NCBI GenBank assembly: GCA_964423645.1 | Contig: CAYRFE010000017.1 | Location: 1-64,000 of the forward strand | Reading direction: 5' to 3' | Source: CAYRFE01 sp964423645 [NCBI: uncultured bacterium] | GTDB taxonomy: Bacteria; Macinerneyibacteriota; Macinerneyibacteria; Macinerneyibacteriales | DNA: 64,000 nt | Part shown: in pieces, positions 38,574 through 48,367 of the stretch | How the letters are laid out: each line of letters starts with the position of its first letter | How positions within the stretch are numbered: the first letter of the stretch is position 1 | Notes under the pieces: generated by a model | Told to the model about the DNA's origin: nothing | Seen by the model: only the letters and a program-made list of their open reading frames with translations | Databases searched by the model: none | Made by a program: the position numbers and the translations under genes

Positions 38574-40025
38574 CTATTCTATTTCAATGACATCAACTTT
38601 TACACCTTTTGCTTCGAATTGCGGTAATATCGCTTCTTTGTTTCCGACTATGACGGTGACAAAACGATCGGGATGAACATGTTTGATAAAACTTTCCTGA
38701 ACCTTAGGTGCGTTCAGTTGATTGAAAGATTTTATGTAGTCATTCAGATAGTTTTTTCCGCGTGGTCGGATTTCAATATTAAATACCACATTATCAAGAA
38801 CGGTTGACACGTCTTTATAATACGCGGGGAACTGAGCATTATAGAGGTTGACCATTTCAAATAATTCCTGGTCGGTAATATTTTTTGTTTTTGATGTAAT
38901 AGCGGTCATTTCGTCTTTAACGATTTGGACGGTTTCGTATGCATTTTCCGGTTTAACTTCGGTGAACACATAATAATCTCCGCCGTTCATCATATTGTTG
39001 AAATCGCCGTAGACGGAATAGACATATCCTTTTTCAACACGGAGATTTTTCATCAAACGTGAATCAAAACCGCCACCGCAATATACACGGTTCGCCATCA
39101 TAAATGAAATGCGATCTTTAAAGTCCCAACCATAAAAATTATATCCCATTTTGATCTTTGCTTGTGTTGAATCAGGTTTGTTGACCAAAATGATCTTTCC
39201 GTAATGAGCAGAGATATCGGGAGTTTTTATGTCAGGTATTTGTATTTTATTCATGGGCCATGTTTCAAAATACGACTTGAGCTTTGCTTTCATTTCTTTA
39301 ATTTTAAAATCACCAACGATAGACATGACGATCAAATTAGGAGCGAATGTTGTATCGTAATACTGTTGAAGCTTTTCAGGGGTTATTTCTGCATATGAAT
39401 TCGCAAGCAATGTGATATCATCATCAAATGAGTAGGGGTGATTCGGATACAAGGTTTTTCCGTAGTACCAACTCATAAGAGATGCATCCTGAGTTTTTGC
39501 TTGCTCGAGTCCGCGAATATTATTACGTTTGATTCGCTTGAACCATGCGGCATTAAAATCCGGAGAAATAAATGTATCGCGCATAACTGAGAGAAGGGCA
39601 TCGGCATCGATCATCAACGCATTGCCGCTGAATGTATTGTAATCAGTTTTTGCACTGACACCGAATGATACTCCGTTCAAAGCTTTATAGTCGATGAATG
39701 CTTTTTCATCCATGACTTTATTCCCCGTATTCATCATCGAGAACATAAAATCCGTTATGCCGGCGGTCGTTGCCGTTTCATGCATTCTTCCACCCTTTAT
39801 GTAACCTGTAAGTTCAATTACCGGTAGTTCATGGTCTTCCGCAAGGTATATTACCATATCGTTCTTAAGAACCATTTTTTCAAATTTCGGTATCGGTATT
39901 GACGGTATTTTGTTCTTGCTCTGAGAAAGTTTTTCATATAACTCTTTGGTAATTTCGACTGATGATACTCCGACGACAAAAATGACGAGCGCAATAATAA
40001 ATGAGAGTGTTCTTTTCATAATCAT
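38574..40025 (-). CDS. M16-family peptidase-like subunit without zinc motif
   Basis: 483 residues, signal peptide (1-22), two M16-like halves. At the place of the zinc site HxxEH it reads TTAGITDFMFSMMN, so it cannot bind zinc and is the inactive partner. The C-terminal arm keeps FDSRLMKNLRVEKGYVYSVYG, the substrate-binding R/Y motif of the inactive half. Five bases after its active partner in one operon; together they would form a clam-shell heterodimer in the periplasm. Confidence 0.9.
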   Translation of the reverse strand: MIMKRTLSFIIALVIFVVGVSSVEITKELYEKLSQSKNKIPSIPIPKFEKMVLKNDMVIYLAEDHELPVIELTGYIKGGRMHETATTAGITDFMFSMMNTGNKVMDEKAFIDYKALNGVSFGVSAKTDYNTFSGNALMIDADALLSVMRDTFISPDFNAAWFKRIKRNNIRGLEQAKTQDASLMSWYYGKTLYPNHPYSFDDDITLLANSYAEITPEKLQQYYDTTFAPNLIVMSIVGDFKIKEMKAKLKSYFETWPMNKIQIPDIKTPDISAHYGKIILVNKPDSTQAKIKMGYNFYGWDFKDRISFMMANRVYCGGGFDSRLMKNLRVEKGYVYSVYGDFNNMMNGGDYYVFTEVKPENAYETVQIVKDEMTAITSKTKNITDQELFEMVNLYNAQFPAYYKDVSTVLDNVVFNIEIRPRGKNYLNDYIKSFNQLNAPKVQESFIKHVHPDRFVTVIVGNKEAILPQFEAKGVKVDVIEIE

Positions 40026-40030
40026 CTACC

Positions 40031-41446
40031 TCATTTGCCTTTTTTCTGAGTGTTTTTAGTAGTTTCTTCTTTTTTCTGTTCAACAACGGGCGGATTATTG
40101 ACTAAATAACCGACAGTTCGCTGTTGGGGTACAAGATATTTTTGCGCCGCAGCAATAATGTCTTCTTTGGTAAGTTCATTGAACCATTCCAGTTCTTTTT
40201 TATAGTGGTCAGGTTCATTGAAACGAAGATACGATTCTGCGATCATGCGAGCATTGTCTTCGGTATTCTTTTTTGCATAGATCATTGATTTAATGACTGA
40301 CTTTTTTACTTTTTGCAGTTCAATATCCGTAATGCCGTTTTCGATCAGATTTTTGAGTTCTGCGTCGAATGCATTTTTGATTTCAGTAAGTGACTGATCT
40401 TCTGTTTTATCGCCGCCTTTTGCAGCATTACCGACCATGCCTACAAGAAGTATACCGTCATCACGTAAACCGAGTGAATATGCAAATGCTTGCATAATAG
40501 TTTGTTGTTCATTTTTTAATTTTTGATTCACACGCGAATTAGTGTCGTTAATAAGTATGGTGAGTAAGGTTTGAAGGGCAACTTGATCTTTATGATTTCC
40601 GGGAAGTCCACGGTATTGCATCATAAGGATAGGCACACTTGTTACCTTCTGAATTCGTTTGAAACGTTCTTCGGTTTGAGGCGGTTCGGTACGAACGAGA
40701 CGTGTGATCTCTTGCGGTTTGTATTCATTGAAATATTTTTTTACCAGTTCGAAACCTTCTTCGGCTTTTACATCGCCCGCAATCACGACGATTGCATTAT
40801 TCGGAGCATAATATTGGGTATAATATTTCTGCAGGTCTTCCATTTTCATGACCTGAAGATCTTTCATCCATCCTACGATCTGGTGATTAAGCCCGTGCTC
40901 GGTATAAACAACTGCCTGTAATTCTTCCATCGCAGAACGGAAAAAGTTACTTTCAAGCGATTGTCTGCGTTCTTGCATGACGACATCACGTTCACGAATG
41001 AATTCCGCATCGTCAAATTTAAGATTCCTCATACGATCAGCTTCAAATGCGACTGCAAGCTCAAGTTTTGCGGAAGGCACTTCTTCGTAATATACGGTAT
41101 AATCATAAAATGTCCCCGCATTATTACTTCCGCCGACTTTTTTTATAATTGTCCATGAATCTTCTTTTGCCAGTCCCGGGGTGCCATGGAACATTGTGTG
41201 CTCAAGCAGATGGGAGCTTCCGGTAATGCCGTTGGGTTCATCGATAGACCCTACATTGTACCAGACGGCAAAATTAACCATCGGGATCTGGTGATCTTCA
41301 AGAACAACGATACGAAGACCGTTTTCGAGTTTGAATTGATGATACTTGATCTCAGGAATAGAAACTTTTGTGTCGGCACTGCTCACTCCCACGGTCATGA
41401 GAAGTACGATTGCAATTGCCAACAATCTCTTAGTGTGTAGAACCAT
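40031..41446 (-). CDS. M16-family zinc peptidase, catalytic subunit
   Basis: Signal peptide (1-24), inverted zinc motif H79-L-L-E82-H83 and a third ligand E159, exactly 76 residues after H83 as in the family (in VVMQERRQS). The start at 41446 was chosen for the AAAGGAGGATATCGT site just upstream; the open frame reaches 41536 but has no ribosome site there. Ends in a Lys/Thr-rich tail. It probably degrades peptides in the periplasm together with the inactive partner. 471 residues. Confidence 0.93.
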   Translation of the reverse strand: MVLHTKRLLAIAIVLLMTVGVSSADTKVSIPEIKYHQFKLENGLRIVVLEDHQIPMVNFAVWYNVGSIDEPNGITGSSHLLEHTMFHGTPGLAKEDSWTIIKKVGGSNNAGTFYDYTVYYEEVPSAKLELAVAFEADRMRNLKFDDAEFIRERDVVMQERRQSLESNFFRSAMEELQAVVYTEHGLNHQIVGWMKDLQVMKMEDLQKYYTQYYAPNNAIVVIAGDVKAEEGFELVKKYFNEYKPQEITRLVRTEPPQTEERFKRIQKVTSVPILMMQYRGLPGNHKDQVALQTLLTILINDTNSRVNQKLKNEQQTIMQAFAYSLGLRDDGILLVGMVGNAAKGGDKTEDQSLTEIKNAFDAELKNLIENGITDIELQKVKKSVIKSMIYAKKNTEDNARMIAESYLRFNEPDHYKKELEWFNELTKEDIIAAAQKYLVPQQRTVGYLVNNPPVVEQKKEETTKNTQKKGK

Positions 41447-41475
41447 ACGATATCCTCCTTTGTATTGTCTGCAGT

Positions 41476-41505
41476 AGTATACGCATTTTTTTGAATTTGT
41501 TGCAA
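41476..41505 (-). promoter_or_regulatory. Predicted promoter of the M16 operon
   Basis: On the minus strand TTGCAA (41500-41505), an 18-base spacer and TATACT (41476-41481). On the plus strand a TATACT at 41649-41654 may serve the divergent TPR/ABC operon, but its -35 is poor. Confidence 0.5.
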
Positions 41506-41699
41506 AAAAAACACATAAATACGGTTTTTCTTTCATAAGAATCTGTTAAACATCGTGCACATGCGAAAGAAAGTGTGTAGCAGACGCCGTTCATCAACGC
41601 ATTACCGCCGTTCGTCGGGAGCGGTCTTATTTTCACATGCGATGTCACTATACTTTGACGGAAAGGGATAGATACCCTTACAACAAAAGGAGGATATGT

Positions 41700-42368
41700 A
41701 TGAAAAAGGTAGTAGGTGTTTTGATGATTCTGATGGCATTAGTAGGATTCGTAGTTGCGCAAACAGAGGTGGCGGAGGCGTATCAATTACTCCAGAAGTC
41801 ACGAAACGGTGACACAAAAGCACAAAAGGAATTGATTATATCCCTTGAAAAATACACGACCGATCATTCGGACCATGTATTTGCACACGTGATACTTGGT
41901 GAAGCGTACTTACTGCAGGCACGTGACGCAAAAGAGGACTGGGATAAAATGAAGTGGACGGGAAAAGGATTTCAATATATGGATAAAGCGGTACAAATGA
42001 AACCGGATGACTATATGATCCGTTTGGAAAGAGGTCTTACTTATTTTTATATGCCGGCTATGTTGAACAAAGGTTCTGTCGCTCGTGCCGACTTTGAGCG
42101 ATTGCTTCAGATCGTTGAAAAAGAAAAGGATGATTATTTCACTGCGCATCCTCAAAGTGCTTTATACGGTAATACAGGCAATAGTGCGGTATACGCACAG
42201 ACTATTCGCCAGATGGTGTTGTATTATGCAGGCAAGATCTATCAACGTGACGGTGATGCGGAAAAAGCATTACAATTATTTTCCAAGTGTATTGTGCTCA
42301 ATAAAGAGAGTCGATTTGGTACAATGGCGCAGAAAGAAGTCACTGCACCGGTTGAAAACGGGAAGTGA
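41700..42368 (+). CDS. Secreted TPR protein, first gene of a Lol-like operon
   Basis: Signal peptide (MKKVVGVLMILMALVGFVVAQ), then TPR-like helices (AYQLLQKSRNGDTKAQKELI, HVFAHVILGEAYLLQA, YMDKAVQMKPDDYMIRLERGLTYF, AGKIYQRDGDAEKALQLFSKCI). 222 residues. The ATG at 41700 follows AAAAGGAGG; an upstream frame to 41637 has no ribosome site. It sits at the head of an operon with an ABC transporter, a LolA-like protein and a barrel, so it may act as a periplasmic adaptor. Function not known. Confidence 0.75.
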   Translation: MKKVVGVLMILMALVGFVVAQTEVAEAYQLLQKSRNGDTKAQKELIISLEKYTTDHSDHVFAHVILGEAYLLQARDAKEDWDKMKWTGKGFQYMDKAVQMKPDDYMIRLERGLTYFYMPAMLNKGSVARADFERLLQIVEKEKDDYFTAHPQSALYGNTGNSAVYAQTIRQMVLYYAGKIYQRDGDAEKALQLFSKCIVLNKESRFGTMAQKEVTAPVENGK

Positions 42369-42379
42369 TTGGTGTGACA

Positions 42380-43054
42380 ATGCCTGTTATATGCAAGGAT
42401 ATTCATAAGAAATATCCGATGGGGAAAACGGAAGTGAGCGCATTACAGGGTATAAGTGTGAATATTCGCGCGTCTGAGTTGACAGTTCTTGCCGGTCCTT
42501 CGGGATCGGGCAAGAGCACGTTGCTGAACATTATCGGTCTTATCGATAACCCGACCGAGGGTTCGCTTCAGATCAACGGCAATGATGCGCAAGAACTTTC
42601 GGATTTGCAGCGTGTCGCATTCAGAAGAAAAAATATCGGTTTTGTTTTCCAGCAGTTTCATTTGATACCTGTTCTCACTGCATATGAAAATGCCGAGTAT
42701 CCTCTGATGCTCCTGGGTGTATCGCAAAAAGAGAAAAAGGAATTGCTCGAGTATATTTTGAATGCGGTCGGTATGTGGGAGTATCGTCACCATCGCCCGG
42801 CACAACTGTCGGGTGGACAACAACAACGTATTTCTGTCGCACGTGCGTTAGTGAAAAAACCCACGATCATACTGGCAGATGAACCGACAGCGAATTTGGA
42901 TTCACATAATGGACTTCAAGTCATTGAGTTATTACAAAAATTATCGGTCGAACATGCTACGGCATGCGTGATCGCATCACATGATCCTGCGGTCATACAT
43001 ATGGGCAATCGTGTAATAATGCTTCATGACGGATTGATAAAGGAGGAAAAATGA
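42380..43054 (+). CDS. ABC transporter ATP-binding protein (LolD/MacB type)
   Basis: About 224 residues: Walker A GPSGSGKST, Q-loop FVFQQFHLIP, signature LSGGQQQRIS, Walker B IILADEPTANLD, H-loop ASHDP. Sequence is of the LolD / MacB / FtsE group that works as a mechanical pump on periplasmic cargo. Start uncertain: ATG at 42380 gives the family-like MPVICKDIHKKY; a GTG at 42365 overlapping the previous stop would add five residues. Overlaps the permease gene by ATGA. Confidence 0.92.
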   Translation: MPVICKDIHKKYPMGKTEVSALQGISVNIRASELTVLAGPSGSGKSTLLNIIGLIDNPTEGSLQINGNDAQELSDLQRVAFRRKNIGFVFQQFHLIPVLTAYENAEYPLMLLGVSQKEKKELLEYILNAVGMWEYRHHRPAQLSGGQQQRISVARALVKKPTIILADEPTANLDSHNGLQVIELLQKLSVEHATACVIASHDPAVIHMGNRVIMLHDGLIKEEK

Positions 43055-44259
43055 CATTGCTCGCATTAAAAAATCTCTTGCGTAATAAGCGTCGTACGTT
43101 TCTTACTTCAGGAATGATCGTCTCGGGAATGATCATGCTCCTTTTGGCATTAGGATATGTTGAGTATGTAAAATGGGGACTCGGTGAAAGCACCATACGC
43201 GCTGAAACAGGACATTTTCAGATCGCAACATCGGAATTTTGGAAAAGCAACAATGATGAACCGCTTGATAATGCGATGGACAATCAAAAAGAAATGATCG
43301 AGATGATCAGTGTGCATAAAAACGTGTCCTCGGTAATGCCTCAAATCGATTTTACGGGATTGATCTCTTCAGGAGAACGAACACAGGGTGTGATGGTGAG
43401 CGCAGTTGTTCCTGAAGATATTATTACACGAGGCAGTGTATTCATCAATTCGAAACCGTATGAAGCGTTGAGCGCGAATACCGAGGGGATCATTCTCGGA
43501 AAGCGGTTGGCTGAATACTTGAATGTAAAAGTCGGTGATACCGTCACGGTGATGACCAATACCGAACAAGGCGGCATGAATGCGATCGATATCCCCGTGG
43601 TGGCACTGACAGGGAGTGTTGTCAGCGAAATGAGCAGACGTTTTGCGTGTATGCATATAACCACCGCGCAGTCGTTGCTCAATACATCAAAAGTTCAAAA
43701 GTTGGTGGTCAGTTTATTTGATACCGCGGATACCGGAAAAACGATTCTTGAGATTCGTTCTCAGCTGCCTGAAAATGTGACGATACGAGGGTGGGAATCA
43801 CTCGCAATGATGTATAGACAGGTAGTCAATTTTTTTTATCAGATCATAGGATTTCTAACGATCGTTCTGGTTCTTCTCGTTTGGTTTTCAAGTACCAATA
43901 CACAACTTATGTCAGTTCTGGAACGGACGGGTGAATTTGCGGCCATGCAGGCATTGGGGACGGATAGACGGAAGATCCTCCATTTGATACTCATGGAAGG
44001 TATCATGCTGGCGGTTGTATGTGCCGTTATTGCAGTGATCAGTGAATATACCCTCTCATCATTGATAAATTCAATGAAGATCATGATGCCGGCGCCTCCG
44101 GGCTCGGATCGTGGATATCAATTGGGATTTCGTAATGTCGGCAGTAACTATATTATTGTGAGCATCGGGGCGGTACTTGTCGTCTTGACCTCATCCTTGG
44201 CACCGGCAATGAAGATGATACGCCAAAATATCGCTGATGGCTTACGGAGGTATGTATGA
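43051..44259 (+). CDS. FtsX-like ABC permease (LolE/MacB type)
   Basis: 402 residues: N-terminal helix (about 20-40), a periplasmic MacB-type domain (about 45-255) and three C-terminal helices (about 270-395) with NTQLMSVLERTGEFAAMQALGTDRRKIL, the coupling-helix motif of this family. One permease gene only, so a homodimer is expected. Its genes before and after (ATPase, LolA-like) overlap it, which points to lipoprotein or lipid traffic toward the outer membrane. Confidence 0.92.
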   Translation: MTLLALKNLLRNKRRTFLTSGMIVSGMIMLLLALGYVEYVKWGLGESTIRAETGHFQIATSEFWKSNNDEPLDNAMDNQKEMIEMISVHKNVSSVMPQIDFTGLISSGERTQGVMVSAVVPEDIITRGSVFINSKPYEALSANTEGIILGKRLAEYLNVKVGDTVTVMTNTEQGGMNAIDIPVVALTGSVVSEMSRRFACMHITTAQSLLNTSKVQKLVVSLFDTADTGKTILEIRSQLPENVTIRGWESLAMMYRQVVNFFYQIIGFLTIVLVLLVWFSSTNTQLMSVLERTGEFAAMQALGTDRRKILHLILMEGIMLAVVCAVIAVISEYTLSSLINSMKIMMPAPPGSDRGYQLGFRNVGSNYIIVSIGAVLVVLTSSLAPAMKMIRQNIADGLRRYV

Positions 44260-44963
44260 ATTTCGCTATTGTTATTTTATTGAGCATGTTTTCGACCGTG
44301 GTGTATGCATCAAACGATTCCATCCTTGAGAAAATTGATGCGGTTCGCGCGAATTCCGAGAGTTTCTTCATGAGAATTGTGATCACCGACTATTCCGAAA
44401 GCGGAAAAGTGGATCGTGCGGAATATGATTCATACTTTAGCGGATATGAAAAAAGCGTGTTGATATGCAGAAGCGGAAAAAACAAAAAGATGAAAATATT
44501 GATGAAAGATAATGACATGTGGGCGTGTTTACCCGGTTCGCGCAGATCGATACGTATCACTCCACAGCAACGACTTATGGGGCAAGCATCGAATGGTGAT
44601 GTTGCAAAAATTGCATTCTCTCGTGAATACACCATTTCCGAATCCATTGCACAGGGTAATAATCTGGTATTGACGCTTATTGCAAAAAAAGCGTCTGCAA
44701 CCTACCAACGCATTGCATTGACCGTTTCTGCCGAAACCTATGTCATGAAACATGCGGACTTTTTCCTATTGTCCGGGAAGCTTTTTAAAAAGGCAGAATA
44801 TGAATACGATTATAGTGGTGAATTTCCCCGTTTGGCGATGGTGAAGATCATTGATACGGTGAAAACCGGCAGGTGGACCACAATGACATATGGCTTTGCC
44901 CAACCGAGAGAAATCGCGGACAGAATTTTTAATGCAACGTATTTACCCGAATGGAACGGATGA
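44256..44963 (+). CDS. LolA-like outer-membrane lipoprotein-sorting protein
   Basis: 235 residues: signal peptide (1-18), then the LolA-like half-barrel (resembling PF17131) with KNKKMKILMKDNDMWACLPGSRRSIRITPQQRLMGQASNGDV and the closing pattern MTYGFAQPREIADRIFNATYL. Such proteins bind lipid chains in a cavity and carry them through the periplasm. It overlaps the permease by ATGA and the barrel by ATGA; a dedicated carrier with its own pump and outer-membrane partner is implied. Confidence 0.9.
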   Translation: MNFAIVILLSMFSTVVYASNDSILEKIDAVRANSESFFMRIVITDYSESGKVDRAEYDSYFSGYEKSVLICRSGKNKKMKILMKDNDMWACLPGSRRSIRITPQQRLMGQASNGDVAKIAFSREYTISESIAQGNNLVLTLIAKKASATYQRIALTVSAETYVMKHADFFLLSGKLFKKAEYEYDYSGEFPRLAMVKIIDTVKTGRWTTMTYGFAQPREIADRIFNATYLPEWNG

Positions 44964-46219
44964 TGATGAAAACAAATATGATGTTTCGGCGATGTACGGG
45001 TGTGTATACCATACGTCTTGTCGTGAGCGGTTTTCTTATGGTGTTGGCAAGTGTGGCAACGCATGCCGCTGAATTGACGTGGGATGATTCCTTGTTTGTC
45101 AAAGTAGCGATGCAGCAAACATTTCAAAACAGTAATTCGTTATTTAAACCCCCTTTCGGTGCGAATGTCGGAGGCGGTAGCACGGTTTTCAGCGCCGTCC
45201 CCGAATATCGTGTTCAATACGGTGCATTGGTGAGTGCCGGTGGTCTGCAATGTACATTCAATCCCGGCGCAGCATTGACGGGGCGAGTGCGCGAGTTGTT
45301 TGTAACGGCTGAATACGGCGCGCTTCGTATTTCCGTCGGGAGAAAGTTGTTGCAATGGGGAACGGCATATTTTTTCAATCCGATCGGCAGTTTTATACCT
45401 GAAAAATCAGCGACCGATATATCCGATGCAGGAAAATCCAATGTGGGTGTCGATAATCTGAAAGTGGATTATTTCTCAGAGCATGTCGCTGTGAGCGCGT
45501 TAACATATTTTAAAGATGATAGATACGGATATGCAGGATTATTTTTTGTCGGTGTCGGGGGTATCGATACGTATTGGCTTGTCCACGATAAAGGCGACGG
45601 AGAGTTGGAATACGGAGCCGCGTGTGCCGTAACGGTGAATGATTTTATTGAAATTCATGCCGAGACAGTCAGAAAACGTTCGTATCATACCAGAGCACAT
45701 CGTGTGCATACATCTGACACGGCTACCGTCACATTCGGCGATGAAGCGCTGTATCTGAAAGAATATGATGCACCATGGATGTGGGTGGCGGGTACGAACA
45801 TCACTCTGGGGCAGATCAATGTGATCGCCGAGTTTTACCACAGTGACGCAGGAATAGGACGGGATGAATGGGAAAAAGAGAAGGATTATTTCTTGTACCA
45901 TAGTGAGAATATTATGAATAATTGGGATGCAATAGATGAATGTTATACGATCTGGGATCTACAGCAGGAAAAACAACGATTTCGTGATTATGGTTTTTTA
46001 CGAGTTGCCGGTATGATCGATTCCATCGATGTGTCGGGTATTGTGATCATGAATATGCATGATGTGAGTGTTACCGGTATCGCCGCAATTTCAGTGCCGA
46101 TAAGCGACCGGATGAGTATCTCTGCAAATATGATCACAATGGGAGGGGAACGCGGTACTGAATATCGTGAATCAGTGGTTGGCTCTCTTATTACAGCCGA
46201 TCTTCGGATTACCTTTTGA
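44960..46219 (+). CDS. Outer-membrane beta-barrel of the Lol-like operon
   Basis: About 419 residues, with a signal peptide that begins after a basic stretch and ends near THAAE. Many amphipathic strands, ending in LITADLRITF with the barrel-type Phe. Motifs such as RISVGRKLLQWGTAYFFNP resemble DUF1302-like proteins often found beside LolA-like carriers. ATG at 44960 overlaps the previous stop; neighbouring ATGs at 44951, 44963 and 44966 are possible. It could receive cargo from the LolA-like protein. Confidence 0.75.
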   Translation: MMMKTNMMFRRCTGVYTIRLVVSGFLMVLASVATHAAELTWDDSLFVKVAMQQTFQNSNSLFKPPFGANVGGGSTVFSAVPEYRVQYGALVSAGGLQCTFNPGAALTGRVRELFVTAEYGALRISVGRKLLQWGTAYFFNPIGSFIPEKSATDISDAGKSNVGVDNLKVDYFSEHVAVSALTYFKDDRYGYAGLFFVGVGGIDTYWLVHDKGDGELEYGAACAVTVNDFIEIHAETVRKRSYHTRAHRVHTSDTATVTFGDEALYLKEYDAPWMWVAGTNITLGQINVIAEFYHSDAGIGRDEWEKEKDYFLYHSENIMNNWDAIDECYTIWDLQQEKQRFRDYGFLRVAGMIDSIDVSGIVIMNMHDVSVTGIAAISVPISDRMSISANMITMGGERGTEYRESVVGSLITADLRITF

Positions 46220-46243
46220 CGATATGAGGAAATATGCTATACT
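46216..46243 (+). promoter_or_regulatory. Predicted promoter of the LytS/LytTR genes
   Basis: TTGACG (46216-46221, overlapping the stop of the barrel gene), 16-base spacer, TATACT (46238-46243). GAGGTG precedes the ATG at 46265. Confidence 0.7.
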
Positions 46244-46264
46244 GTGAAAACGAGGTGAATCGCA

Positions 46265-47308
46265 ATGAAATTGATGAAAATTATTTTTAAGAATATTTTT
46301 TTCGCACAATTGGTGGCCTTACTGATCGCACTCGTTTTTTATCTTTTCATGGGAGATCCGAAAATACGGTTTCGCATGTTTTTAATACCGTCATTGGTTT
46401 TTTCTAATTTCAATTTTTATGCACATGCCTTTATTTTCAGCGGGTATGTGAAAAAAATCATGCAGTCGAAATTATCCAATGCGATGAAACTATTTCTGTC
46501 AATTATTACGTTTTTAGGGATCGCATTTCTCGCGACCGAGGCTTCAATGCTTTTTTTGGCGATCTTTTTCAAATATAACTATTTCAGATCGTTAAGCGGC
46601 CATCTGTATGTAGTAGCAGCTTCATCACTTATCGGGGTTGTTGCATTTTTGGGTTTCTATTTTTACGAATTAGTGAAGAAAAAGCTTGAATTACGTACAC
46701 TTGAAATTGAAGAATTACGTCAATTACAACTGCAATCAAAACTGATATCGATGCGTGCAAAAATCAATCCGCATTTTCTTTTCAACACCTTGAATACAAT
46801 CGTTGAGTTGGTACATACCGATCCTGATAAGGTGGAACGAATCGTACTGAATTTGTCCGATATGTACCGCAATGTTTTGAACTTGCCCGAAGAGGGAGAT
46901 ATTCCGCTGTCACAAGAACTTGATCTGATCAGTAAGTATGTAAAAACAGAGCAGGAGCGGTTGGGAGCGCGTTTGGAGTATAGCGTCGTGTGTGATGAAG
47001 TGTGTTTTGCTATGCGTATCCCGCCTCTACTGATTGAACCTATCGTTGAAAATGCCGTTATTCACGGTATCGCGAAAAAGCGGGATGGCGGCAAGATCAC
47101 GCTTGTTGTCTCTCGTAAAGGAAAGATCGTCGAGGTTATTGTCAATGATACGGGGAAAGGATTTGATGTCGCTCATATACGTGAAGGATTTGGTGTGAAA
47201 AGTGTGAGAGAGCGTATGGCTATTCAATACAAGGATCAAGGAAAGTTCGAAATTATTTCCGAACCGGAAATAGGCACCACCGTACGATTGGAAATACCCT
47301 ATGTATAA
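46265..47308 (+). CDS. LytS-type membrane histidine kinase
   Basis: 347 residues: four membrane helices (about 10-30, 35-55, 75-100, 110-135), a coiled segment, then the His_kinase domain with phospho-acceptor His in AKINPHFLFNTLN and an ATPase with IPPLLIEPIVENAVIHGI, VNDTGKGF and GFGVKSVRERM. The family pairs with LytTR response regulators. It overlaps the regulator gene by 8 bases. Confidence 0.95.
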   Translation: MKLMKIIFKNIFFAQLVALLIALVFYLFMGDPKIRFRMFLIPSLVFSNFNFYAHAFIFSGYVKKIMQSKLSNAMKLFLSIITFLGIAFLATEASMLFLAIFFKYNYFRSLSGHLYVVAASSLIGVVAFLGFYFYELVKKKLELRTLEIEELRQLQLQSKLISMRAKINPHFLFNTLNTIVELVHTDPDKVERIVLNLSDMYRNVLNLPEEGDIPLSQELDLISKYVKTEQERLGARLEYSVVCDEVCFAMRIPPLLIEPIVENAVIHGIAKKRDGGKITLVVSRKGKIVEVIVNDTGKGFDVAHIREGFGVKSVRERMAIQYKDQGKFEIISEPEIGTTVRLEIPYV

Positions 47309-48044
47309 GGCGGTCATCATTGATGATGAACAAGCCGCACGTGACAGGTTACTTCGCCTATTGACGGCATATGATGATATAGAAATTATCGGACAAGCTT
47401 CCGATGGGGAAAAGGGCGCAGAGACCGTAAACAGATTACATCCTGATATTGTTTTTCTTGACATCGAGATGCCCGAGACGAACGGATTGCAAGCGGTGGG
47501 GCTTTTTGAATACCGACCGATAATTGTATTTGTGACCGCATTCAATCAATATGCCGTGCAGGCCTTTGAGGCGGAGAGTATTGATTATCTCTTGAAACCG
47601 GTGACACTGGAACGACTTGAAAAGACGATTCAACGTATTCGTCGTACGGGTACCACGCATCATCCTGATATTCAATCCGTGATTCAACAATTGATCGAAC
47701 CGAAGGAACGCGAGGTTCGTTTTTCGGTTAAGATGCATGATGAAGTGTTCTTTATACCGGAGAAAGATGTGTCGTATTTTAAGGCGGAAGAAAAATATGT
47801 CTTTTTATGCACACATGATGCCGAGTATTATTACGACGGGACATTAAAAGAATTGGAAGATAAGCTGAACAACGAACTGTTTTTACGTATTCATAAGAGT
47901 TTTATCATTGCGCTCAATAAAGTGAGATCATGTAAAAAAAATATCATCGGAGATTATGTCGTGAAGATGAATGATAAAAGTGCTACCGAACTTCGGGTGG
48001 GGAGAGGTTACCTTGAGGACGTGCGGAAACGTTTGGGGTTTTGA
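47301..48044 (+). CDS. LytTR-family response regulator
   Basis: 247 residues: receiver (1-120) with DD at 9-10, phospho-acceptor Asp in PDIVFLDIEMPETNG and KPVTLERL; LytTR DNA-binding domain (about 140-247) with SYFKAEEKYVFLCTHDAEYYYDGTLKELEDKL and FLRIHKSFIIALNKV. It binds paired direct repeats in promoters. Targets are unknown; the preceding Lol-like operon is a candidate because of position. Confidence 0.96.
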   Translation: MYKAVIIDDEQAARDRLLRLLTAYDDIEIIGQASDGEKGAETVNRLHPDIVFLDIEMPETNGLQAVGLFEYRPIIVFVTAFNQYAVQAFEAESIDYLLKPVTLERLEKTIQRIRRTGTTHHPDIQSVIQQLIEPKEREVRFSVKMHDEVFFIPEKDVSYFKAEEKYVFLCTHDAEYYYDGTLKELEDKLNNELFLRIHKSFIIALNKVRSCKKNIIGDYVVKMNDKSATELRVGRGYLEDVRKRLGF

Positions 48045-48074
48045 CGCATACAGAAGTAATTTACAGTTTCGAAT

Positions 48075-48365
48075 ATTATTTGATCACTACGGGTTCAAAC
48101 TCCTGCAAATTGAGACTGCTTTGAAATTGGAGGGGGTTTAACTTGTTCTATAGTGAGGACTTTGTCCCCACAACCCTCATAAGTGAATAAAGAAAATTTG
48201 GAAATTTTGGCTTTTGCACAGTTCTCAAACCATTATTCAGCCCGTACAAAAAAATATTCTCCCAATAGAAACGGGAGAGGCATGAGTTGGGCATATACAT
48301 CTGATGTTTGGGATTGGCTACCCCGCCGAAAGCGACGGAGTAGCCGATTTAAGAAGACAGCAAAT
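48075..48365 (-). repeat. Degraded family A repeat, copy 7 (inverted)
   Basis: Gap between the regulator and the metallo-beta-lactamase gene. Contains TTGGAGGGGGTTTAA, GGGGACAAAGTCC on the minus strand, TTTTGCACAG, and a CTACCCCGCCGAAAGCGACGGAGTAGCC hairpin near 48320. The outer parts are recognisable but the core hairpin has decayed. No gene seen. Confidence 0.6.
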
Positions 48366-48367
48366 GA

